From contig MNCI01008966.1 in the NCBI GenBank assembly GCA_015680685.1, positions 149,009 through 213,008 on the forward strand: DNA of 64,000 nt, in the 5' to 3' direction. Below the pieces are notes generated by a model. The model did no database searches. It was not told the origin of the DNA and saw only the letters and a list, made by a program, of their open reading frames with translations. The position numbers were made by a program, and so were the translations under genes. This document shows, piece by piece, positions 55,188 through 64,000 of this stretch (position 1 is the stretch's first letter; the number at the start of each line of letters is the position of its first letter). This DNA is from Gnetum montanum (taxonomy: Eukaryota > Streptophyta > Gnetopsida > Gnetales > Gnetaceae).

Positions 55188-57973
55188 ATGGCCCCGAAAC
55201 GTGGACAAAAGGAGGTCCTACTCAAGGAGGAAGCAAACGACCTAGGAGAGGTAGAAGACAAGATCCTTCCGGATAACATGCAAAACAGGAGGAACAATCA
55301 TTCAGTATTCATCAAGAGGATCCTCCTACCATATAGTCTGGGTAGGTAGAAGGAGGAGTTGCTGTAGCACCTGAACAGGGACAACATCTCATGTTGCCCC
55401 AAGATTGTATTCAGGCCATCCACGAAAAGTCCAAATTCACTGCGGTGATTGTGGAATTGAACTTTGAATCTTTTGTAGAGTTCGCTCCTGAGGCTATTAG
55501 GGATCACCTCAAAGGGTCTCCCTTATGGCTTATCCTTTCTGAAAGTGGTGCTTGGTACCTAGGGGAGACGTATCAATTCTGGCACAATAGAGAGCAAGGC
55601 ACCACCGTCAACATCTGTGGTGTGTTAGTCAATTTCTCTACATAGGCCATTTCAGAAGTATTAAACCTTCCGAATACAAGGCCCAAGGTTGCTCAGTTAT
55701 CCACCAGTTCAAACCCTGATGTGCGACAAGATTGTTTGAAAAGGGCTTATGGTAGAGATAAGACATTTGGTGAGTTGACGATGGAAGAGAGGATCTACTT
55801 CAAAATTGGAACTTATCACCTCTTCCCCATGAAGGGCCTAAAAAGAATATCAATGTATGTAGAAAGAGGATGTGTAGTGTTGATGGGAAAGGTTAATGCT
55901 AACCTACCCCATTTATATTTAATGGAGATCCTGAGGCGGTTCGAGGAACTGAAGATAGGGAAGATGGCATTTCCCTTCCCTTGTCTTATTAGAAAGCTTC
56001 GCCGACATGCTAGTATCTGGGGGTATAAAAATGATGTCCTCTGAAAAGCTCAAAATGCTTCTTATGTTGAGCTGTTAAAGCCACTAGCTACAAAGAAAAT
56101 TACTAGTGAGACACTGGGACCAGAAGAAGAAGAAGAACAGACGGTTGGACCAACTGCAACTTAACTTGCAAGACCCAGCTAACCTCCAAGTATAGGACCC
56201 AGCCAACAATAGGAAGTAGGGCCTAGCATAGGCCAGGATCAGCCACTGCCGCAAGACTACAGACCGTCGATGAGCCATCTCAGGGACATCGCTGAGACGA
56301 TTAGTTGGGGGAGTCGTGATGACACAAATCTCTTCCGCATCATTAACGATGTCATTCAGCCCACTATTTCTTTGGATCGCACAAGGGGTGAAGTGTCTAT
56401 TCAAATAGAAGGAGGGGAAAGTAGTTGGTCACAACAGATCTCAAGAAACATGGCATATTTCCAAGTGCAATTAGAAACTAGTGAAGGGGCCACTGTGGTG
56501 GTCATGCAACACCAGGATGCCATGGGAGCTGCAGATGTGGTCGCAAACCACATCAAAGAATCATTCAATGTACCTATTGTACCACCGGCAAATCTCACAA
56601 GAGCACAGGATGCTCAATCTTTGGCTAGAACCTTAATGACTCCTGCGGAACATGAGGATGCACTTGATCGATTGCTCCAAATAGGGTAAATAATGACGTC
56701 CCTATTTGACATTCCTTAGGATGTTACGATAATTCAGTCAGAACTCATTTCCATGAAGGGGAAGCTGGTCTTAACATAAATGGAGGCCGAGCATGCTAAA
56801 GCTGAAGTGCAAAAATTACAAGAGCAGCTCATGGTCCTATAAGCAGCACAGCAGGATCCTTTGCAATTTATTCCCATAGACTAGCTAGATAATTTCAAAA
56901 CTGAGCAACTAACCAAGCTAATCATGGAGAATAAAAAGGTGGCTAATGAAAAGGAGAAGGCTACTTGGGATGCCTCTGAAGCATAGATGAAAACTCATGC
57001 ACATCTCAAAGCACTCAACACCTTACAGGAGGAAAATAAACAACTTGTTGTCGACAACCTTCGGTTGACCTCTGTAGAAAAGCAAAAGAATGTTCTCGAA
57101 GAACATTTCCATCAGTTTCGAGAACAATTCATCCAGGTCAACCAAGACATAAGCTGTTTAGCCAGGAAGAACCAAACCCTCTCAATGGAGGAGGTACGTG
57201 AAATTCGTCAAAAGACAACCATTGAAATAAGCACGTGGAAAAATGAGGCTAAATGGCATGAAAAGCTAAAGGAGCACTTCCAGGATCAAGTGGGGATGTA
57301 CAAACAGATCCTTGAGAAGGAGATCCATATGGCCAAGGCCCACATCAATGCTATTAGTGCTCAACACACTAACTGGTGGGCCATATTGGACACATATGCC
57401 TTTTTCCAACAAGTGGAAGTTCAGAACTGGGACTTGCAGATTCAGGATTTGATAGAATACATGGAGTTGGCAAACTTGTGGTATGCCAACCTTGCCATGT
57501 TAATAGCAAGGCACCCAAGGATAGAGCTCGAGCAGCAGGTAGTGACCACCTATGTCAAATACGAAGCAGAATTTGCAAAACGCAAGAAGTTATTGGAAAA
57601 TTTAGAGATCGCAAATTCTAAACTTGAGGTGGTAAAGGTAAGCTACCAAGGCCAAAAAGGTGTCACAAAAAATTTGGCTCAATGGCTTACGGATTTTCAG
57701 GAATAAAAAGATAAAGCCAGAGCCTACGAAGAGGAACGTCGGGTGTTTGCGGCTTGGTATGTCAAGGCCAATCAAATGTTTCTGCAACTACCCTATCCAT
57801 GGGAAGTGCCAACTCCATCAAAAATTGGAACATTAGCATGGACAACACAAGACCCTTTGATTGAAGAGGAGAAACTCTAGGTCATACTTCAACGCCATAA
57901 AGTCTCAAAGCCTGGAGCACAAGACAAAGGGAAAGCACCAATGGAGGAGCCATCGCCACCAGGAATTACATGA
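55188..57973 (+). pseudogene. ORF2 of element B: PF20167-like domain plus coiled coil
   Basis: Best copy in the window, about 920 codons from ATG 55188 to TGA 57971-57973, with about nine stops and one early frameshift. Domains: basic N-terminus; PF20167-like region (about 55410-56100) with WYLGETYQFW, the VNFST-AISEVLNLP block, GTYHLFPMKGL, and NLPHLYLMEILRRF followed by FPFPCLIRKLRRHASI; acidic Gln/Pro linker; a well-kept segment (56270-56689); then coiled coil (56690-57720; open 56987-57706) with WWAILDTYAFFQQVE in its middle. The C-terminus has PYPWEVPTP and a Pro-rich end. No signal peptide or membrane segment was seen. Role unknown. Confidence 0.82.
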
Positions 57974-58138
57974 GTTCCAAAAATTTTGTAGTTGTAGCAC
58001 ATTCTTTGTGTTGTGTCTTTGTTTTGTTTTCATTCCACACTATGGAATAACCCCATTTTCACCATCCAATAATCCCATACCTATCCACTATGTAATCACT
58101 GTAACTCGAGGACGAGTTTTCATTCAGCTGTGGCGGTA

Positions 58139-58962
58139 TGATGAGTCGTCATTTGGGCGACCGCAATATCGCGGATGTGATATTGCGACAGCGATATCGC
58201 ATACGCGATATCACGTCCTATCTCCTCATCTATAAATAAGAGGTAGACAAATCAGTTAGGAATTAGGGAGTTAGTTCTTAGTTAAGTGTTTTCATTTCTT
58301 TATCTCAACCCTTTTCCTCTCCGTGTATGCCTGCAGTGTGGTGATTGTAATTGTACAACATCCTTTATTTGAGTGTGACGTACTTGGACATGCACATGAC
58401 CAGCAATAAAGATCGAGATTACTTCATCATTGTAGCATTCACTTAGTTTAATCATTTAATTACTTGTTATTTACTACTTTCCTAGTTAATCTCTCTCACC
58501 CTTAAACTCATGTTAAAACGCGAAATGAGTACGACTTGATTACGAGCATTTAAGTGTGACTACTTGGTAACCCAGTAGCGTACCTAGGATTTGCACTTGG
58601 TAATCCTACTAGTAGTCATGCATGAAGTACAAGATGTGTACAGATAATCAAGGAACAAATGCTCATTGCACTTAGGCTAGTTTAGATTCTCTCACCCTCT
58701 CTCTCCTAGATTAGTGAATATTACTTTCCATTGCCTTCAAGAGTAGTATTAGATTATAAACCACATCATACACCTCACTCTAGACTAAACCATACATGAC
58801 AAAGCTAATACTAGTCCAGGTGGGAAGATAGTGAACTGCGACCTAAGGCTAACTGTCTAGATGCCATAACTAGTCCGTTTGCGAAGTTTGACTGGATTGC
58901 GCGTGTAACGCTCGTATTCGTATGGTTGAGTGTAGGGGTACCTTGCCACTCATCACTCATCA
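58139..58962 (+). repeat. 3' LTR of element B (824 bp)
   Basis: Partner of 50355-51162. Four array units instead of three. The end has a 7-bp duplication, CACTCATCACTCATCA, before the TSD. Confidence 0.95.
58165..58238 (+). promoter_or_regulatory. U3 GATATC array and TATA box (B 3' LTR)
   Basis: Units at 58165 (AATATC), 58179 (GATATT), 58193 and 58207 (GATATC), each exactly 14 bp after the last; TATAAATA at 58231-58238. Confidence 0.85.
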
Positions 58963-58967
58963 CATGT

Positions 58968-59560
58968 CCTTCTAGTGACATGGTAAGGTAGCACTTATTT
59001 TGCTCTTACTCCCATTTTTTGTTAGATCTACAAGGATATAATACAACCTAAGCAATAGGATAGAACTCACAGTAGTAATCCAAGAGAATCCACAAATCCC
59101 CCTAATGTCACACTCTTTTCATTTCCACTAGGTTCTTCACTTTTTAGTCTAGGCATAATGATCACAAGTTTATTCTTAGTTTTATAATGAAAAGAGTATA
59201 ATTATGGTCATGGTAAGAACCTCTTATTAATGGAATGGTTGGATGAATGTTGTGGTCTCACTACACAAATAATTAGTCCCTTTTGACTTGATAACATAGA
59301 GAAATCTTCACCTTATTGGACTACATCTTGCATTATTCTTGATGTGTTTTATTAACAATTAAAAATATTTACAAAGAAAATGAAAAAGATGAAAAAAATG
59401 AAAAAACATCAAAGAATAGAAAAATGTTAAACAATTAGGAAATTATTAAGAAATTGAAAAGTATAAAAGAATGGAAAAATGTATTAAGAAATGTGAAAAT
59501 TTATATAAAAAATTAGAAATTAAAAATAATTATAAGACAAAAAATTAAAAACACTTATTA
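58968..59560 (-). other. Non-coding segment and T-rich tract of element C
   Basis: On the minus strand the blocks AATAAGAGGTTCTTACC (near 59225), GGGGATTTGTGGATTCTCTT and the GTGACATTAGG block align to D and B. 59345-59560 is A-rich on the plus strand. No gene. Confidence 0.78.
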
Positions 59561-59753
59561 ATTCCTAAATCAAGATAAGGCATCTTACCCATGACTAAAC
59601 TTATGGATAAGTGTTCAGAAAATGCACCCTAGTTCCCCTAGATCATACACTTGAGGTTTCATACTTACCATCCTTAGTGATTTAGTTTTTCTATTATCAT
59701 CCCATATAATTGTGATGGTAATTGAATTTTTATCATCTAAGTCCTTATTTCCT

Positions 59754-62273
59754 CTTTATGTTGGTGTATGATCGTGGTCTGGTATTTCCATATGTAAGTT
59801 CTTAGTTGGGGTCATTTTCTTAGAATGGGAATTAATAAGTGGTTCAGATTGTTCCATACATGTTTTGGACCATTTAAAGTTATTATTTGTTGACCACTGG
59901 ATGTCTTTTAGTTTAGCTACCCCTACTCCTTCTTGTGCATACACTTGTTTTTGACATTTATTGTAGACTGGTGTAATGACTAGGTTGACATTTTGGAACG
60001 TTGGTCTAGAACTACATTCTTCCTTTTTAGTAGTAATGAATGACATTACTTGTCTCTTTACAATGATAGGTTCATTTGTTATGTTTTGCACAAGAGTGGT
60101 AATGGGTGTTGGCCCTTGTGTAGGAATGGAAGACATTATTTTGGTAAGGGTGTTGCTTTTGGATGGCATTGTGCTAGTTTTGATGAGCTAGTAGGTCTAT
60201 GAACTTTGTTCTCATGTGTGGAAATTATCCTAAAGAAAGGATGTTTTCAATATTGTGGTTGAGATCTACTAGCATTATCATTTATGTGTATGTTTGCAAC
60301 ACAAGTGGTATTCTTCTATTGATGTTGTGATGCAATCCTTCTTGTGTTGTTGGTGGTGACATATGATGGAAGGAAGTATGAGAATATTGAAGATGTCATG
60401 GAGGATAAGAGGTTTGAGATGGTGATCCCATAAGAGATGCTATGGGTTGATGATATTCAGGAGAGTGATAGTAGTGATTCGAGTTAAAGGAAGTAGAACC
60501 ATTTGAGAAAACAAGTTGTTAAACATAGTAGTCATACAAGTCCAACTAGCAATAAGGGTATTGCTAGTTTGATGATAGCATTCAGATGACTATGGGTTTT
60601 ACTACTCTAACTAATAATAATTTTGAGGTTGATAAGAAGCCCTACTAGAATAGTACAATTGGTTGTAGAACTATCTATAATTACCCTATGAGTAAGGTAA
60701 TTTCCTAAGCATTTTCTTTTGTATGAACTTGGGATTTAAAGCAAAAGCCCCAAACTCTTATAGATGTAGCATAACTAGGCAAAAGTCCTTTGGATGGTCA
60801 TATTGGCAAATTTCACATCCATCATCCTCTTCTGTGATTGAGTCTATAACCCCTTCTACTACAGCTATTTTTCTTTTTTTTTCAATAAGTGTTCCTACCT
60901 ATTTCTTTGTTCCTTTTCCTCTACTTGTTTTAATCACTTGTTCCTTTTTTCATTACCCTCTCCCCTATGGTTTTCACATAGGTTGTAACTTTTTCATTCA
61001 TCAACTTCCACACTTTATCTATCCTTGCTTCAAGCTTAGCAATAAACTTTTGTATTGGCAAGGTTTGTTGTGAAATCACCTCATCAAGAGTTTCCTCTTT
61101 TTCCTCATCATAGATATGGATCCTCTTCTTTTGAAGAGTTGGGTCCTAGTTAAATTCCTCTACATTCTCTGACTTACATAGCTCTCCCTCTTGTTTTCCA
61201 CCTACTCAACTAGCCTTTGTATCTAATGAGCTTTTAATTCAAATAACTAACCTTGGGCATAAATCCTAAGGGTCTATCTCGTTTGGTTACAAAGCCCATT
61301 TATGATGTGGAAGAGTTACTCTTTTTGAGAGAAATCATGGCCTAGACATCTATGTAGTAGAAAATAGTATCTATCCAAGGCCACATCCAAGGATTCATGT
61401 TTTTCTTACCTCCATCCTTGGATTTGTTTTCTTAGGTTGGACACTCTCACATAGGTTTGATATTTTCTCATTGAAGAGTTGCAGCATTGTGGACCATTGA
61501 TGGATTGAATCTAGTTCTAATGATCTATACCAACTTTTAGCTTCATTAACTAGTGTCCTAGGAAAGAGCTTAAGCTTTTTCCACTCACTCTCAATGTTTT
61601 GCAAGGCGCAAGCATTATGGAAGGCTTGTAAGTGATGTTGTGGATTAGAGTTATAGCCTCTCTCAAATTTAGGGATGTTATTCATATCAAGACTTTTGAT
61701 GTAACTTTTCCTTTGATGCCTATGGGGTATTCTAACTAACTCTATTATCTGAATCATGCTCCTAATAGCCAACAAGGGTTCATCATCATCAGACATGTCA
61801 TGGTGAGGATTTCTATTTCTATTTGTTTGATTATGATGATCTTATATATGCTCACTTTGATGATCTCATATATTTCTATTTCTATCTTTGTCTTAACCCC
61901 TTAGTGTATCTCTATTTCTATGCCTATGTTCATACTTGTCAAAACTAGATGTGGAAGAGGAAGAGAAAGATGGAAAACTAGTAGAATNACCTCCTCCAAA
62001 CCTAGAAGAGATAAATCAAGGGACCATAGGGGGAGATATAGTAGCCATGGANTAAGGCCTTGAGGCCCTCCTTGTTATAGGACTTACTCCATATCCTCTA
62101 GGATTGTCTACATTAGTTGAGTGTAGTCTTTGAGTGTAGTAAGGGTCTAAATGAGCATAGGAAACCCTTGCTTGTGGTTGTTTACTTCAGTTTTCCTTAG
62201 TATAGATCCTATCATTTCTCCTACTAGTGTTTTCATCATATGATGCATTATTGGCCCTACATGAAGAAGACAT
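59754..62273 (-). pseudogene. gag: gag of element C, decayed
   Basis: ATG at 62273-62271. The N-terminal Arg/Ser/Tyr-rich part contains two N bases. 61796-61395 is open, with SDDDEPLLAI, the LDMNNIPKFERGYNSNPQHHLQAFHNACA block and WYRSLELDSIHQW. At the A/B nonsense position C reads Gln. The nucleocapsid motif CEICQYDHPKDFC (CX2CX3HX4C, about 60817-60779) is intact. The tail run 60169-59756 is Thr/Lys/Pro-rich with no protease motif. Confidence 0.85.
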
Positions 62274-62387
62274 GGTTTTGTTTGATAATGTGTGTGACTT
62301 AAAATATTAATGTTTTCTAAAAGATACATCATTAATACATTTATAGCAATCGTGTACAATATAACTAATCTAGATAACTAGCATCAT

Positions 62388-62404
62388 CCCTGACAATTGT
62401 GCCA
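62388..62404 (-). other. Primer-binding site region (element C)
   Basis: TGGCACAATTGTCAGGG on the minus strand, a decayed tRNA-Asp-type site. Confidence 0.65.
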
Positions 62405-62405
62405 A

Positions 62406-63411
62406 TGATGAGCAATAGGTACCCTACATCCAACCATATGAATCACAAGCATTCATGCACAATCCAGTCAAATTCCATCGATGGAACTAGTTGTGGCATC
62501 TAAATTGTTAAGCATTGATTACAGGATGATATCTTCCTGCTTGAACTAGTGGTAGCTTTGTCATGTATGGTTTAGTCCAAAGTGAAGCATATGATAATTA
62601 ATGTTGTTTGGCCTTTAATACTCCTATTTGTGAAATTGATGAAGGTTAAGAATATAAATATAAATCTAAGTATTGATAGTAATGTAAATCTACTCTAGCC
62701 TAGAGCGATGAGCATTCGGTCTTGACTTACCATACACGTCTTGGGCTCATGTAACCATTACTAGGTTACCAAGTGTTATGCTACTAGGCAAACAAAGTAA
62801 TAACACTACTAGGATTACCAAACAATTACACTTCAATGCTTGAAACTAGTCATACTCATTCCGCTTTACGAATAAATAAGAAAGCAAAGTACTTGGAAAT
62901 GTAAATGATTAACCTAAGAAAATAGTAAAAAATATACTAAGTAAAACTAAGTGAATGTTGTAACAATGAAAAGAAATCTCGATCTTTATTTCCAGTCATG
63001 AACTATACCCAAGTACACTTCATTTGAATAAAGATTCCATACAACTACTCAACACCACACTGTGAGCATTCACTCTCTATCACTAAAACTACAAAACAAA
63101 ACTACAGGGATCTACCTAAGGATGGAATGAAACTTATGTAGAATCCGTGCGTCCAAGTGTTGCATTTATAGGTTACACACATCCCATGATATTATATCTA
63201 TAATGATGTAGCATGTGCTATGATATTGGATTACGAAATCATGGATACGATATCGTAGTTATGATATTGTAGGTGAACAAAAATTGACTTTATCAAATAG
63301 ATGCAATGTAGCATCTACAGCATAGTAGTCAACTAAGATGCACCAACAAGGATGCTACAACACAGATGCGATGTAGCATCTACAATATCTCAACCAACTG
63401 ATGATTCATCA
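62406..63411 (-). repeat. 5' LTR of element C (1006 bp)
   Basis: Minus-strand start TGATGAATCATCAG and end TGCTCATCA. Has the TATA box (63170-63163), AATAAA near 62985 and the paired CTTGGTAAYCC-type motifs (62755-62825). Confidence 0.9.
63163..63268 (-). promoter_or_regulatory. U3 GATATC-type array and TATA box (element C LTR)
   Basis: Plus-strand positions of units: 63263, 63249 and 63235 (14 bp apart) and 63222. TATAAATG on the minus strand at 63170-63163. Confidence 0.72.
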
Positions 63412-64000
63412 CCCACCCCCGATCGACTAAACACTATGTTTTCTAGTCCCTATAACCTTCCCATATATTGATTGTTGCACATCACCTATAAGGAATTCCC
63501 TAGCATTTAAAATTTTGAAAAAAAAAACCTTATAAAAAATGAATTGATATCAATTGAGGAAACTTGTATTTCTCATTCACAAATTCATCTTTCTTGACTT
63601 TTTGAAAGCATCATGCAGAACATGAAACACTCTCTACTTCTAAAAGACATTTATCATGCAAAATATGAAATACTATCTAAATAGTATTTTTCCCCTATAC
63701 CCGCTTTGATCTGTGTCTCAAATACATGCTCCTACACTACTTTTTTGTTAGCCACACTTCACCTTCCCCACCCCCCACCAACTAAACACTACTTTTTTTT
63801 AATCCCTGCAACCTTTCCCCTTTGCTCCCCTCCCCCCACACCTCAGCCCTTCCCCTAGCAACTAAACACTTTTGCTAATCCTTGCAACCTTCCCCCTTCC
63901 TCCCACCAACTAAACACTACTTTTTTCCAACCCTTGCAACCTTCCCCTCCCTCCTCTGCATCCCCCATCTCCCTGGGTGTTCCCCCCTCACCACCCCAAC
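63412..64000. other. Flank of element C with dispersed C-rich repeats
   Basis: Outside all elements identified here. Four degenerate copies of AACTAAACACTACTTTTTT followed by a CTTGCAACCTTCCC-like end lie near 63425, 63779, 63859 and 63907. The last 250 bases are pyrimidine-rich. No gene is seen. CCCAC (63412-63416) is the expected right TSD of C; its mate is off-window. Confidence 0.6.

Larger units (their letters stand above)
50355..58962 (+). mobile_element. Element B: full-length, pol-less Athila-like LTR retrotransposon (8608 bp)
   Basis: LTRs 50355-51162 and 58139-58962; TSD CATGT at 50350-50354 and 58963-58967. Contents and order equal A: PBS, gag, T-rich tract, non-coding segment, internal promoter, leader intron, ORF2. 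No pol. It has the best-preserved ORF2 in the window. Confidence 0.95.
58968..63411 (-). mobile_element. Element C: 5' half of a pol-less Athila-like element
   Basis: Minus strand: 5' LTR (63411-62406), PBS, gag, T-rich tract (59560-59345), then the non-coding segment (59340-58968), which continues beyond B at 50354-50072 and then beyond D outside the window. No RT or integrase appears between gag and the non-coding segment, as in A and B. Confidence 0.88.

Noticed and set aside
1-64000. Host protein-coding genes, tRNA or rRNA genes
   Set aside because: None recognised. Every longer frame is accounted for by an element, or is short and without motif.

Overview
This window is plant DNA, from a vascular plant with a large repeat-rich genome. 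I found no host gene, tRNA, rRNA or prokaryotic feature. Essentially all of it is decayed Ty3/gypsy LTR retrotransposons nested inside one another. Six elements (called I, A, B, C, D, F here) are one Athila-like lineage. Their LTRs begin TGATRA and end CATCA, their primer-binding site matches tRNA-Asp, they share gag, and they carry a second, non-pol ORF near the 3' end (ORF2). The seventh (E, 18.8 kb) is a different, Tat/Ogre-like element with a second RNase H domain. The species cannot be named from this sequence.

Nesting, established from LTR ends, matching 5-bp target-site duplications (TSDs) and coding sequence that resumes across each insertion. C (minus strand, right end 63411) is the outermost host. 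D (plus strand, enters from left of the window, ends 50071) lies in C's non-coding region, and B (50355-58962, TSD CATGT) lies in C 283 bp further right. D itself is split by I (minus, to 1162), A (3650-12269, TSD ATCCC, inside integrase), F (minus, 14143-26728, TSD CCTAC, inside the non-coding region) and E (minus, 27665-46503, TSD AGGAG, 31 bp inside ORF2). Removing A, F and E restores D's order: pol, T-rich tract, conserved non-coding segment, internal promoter, ORF2, 3' LTR.

Shared plan of the Athila-like group: LTR - PBS - gag - (PR-RT-RH-INT in D and F only) - T-rich tract - about 1 kb of conserved non-coding DNA - internal promoter - spliced leader - ORF2 - LTR. A and B are complete but have no pol, and C has none between gag and the non-coding segment. 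ORF2 encodes a protein of roughly 900 residues: an N-terminal domain resembling the Pfam 'putative plant transposon protein' family (PF20167), then a long coiled coil.

Most striking signals. (1) The U3 of most of these LTRs carries an array of GATATC-cored units at an exact 14-bp pitch just upstream of a TATA box. The same 14-bp array plus TATA box recurs inside A, B and D in front of ORF2, and F lacks it in both places. (2) ORF2 has a conserved leader intron ending exactly at its ATG. (3) Pol-less copies share identical gag nonsense codons, which points to mobilisation in trans. (4) E carries, between protease and RT, an antisense gene-like unit with its own TATA box and recognisable introns. 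All coding regions are broken by stops and frameshifts; many stops look like C-to-T decay (CAA/CAG to TAA/TAG).
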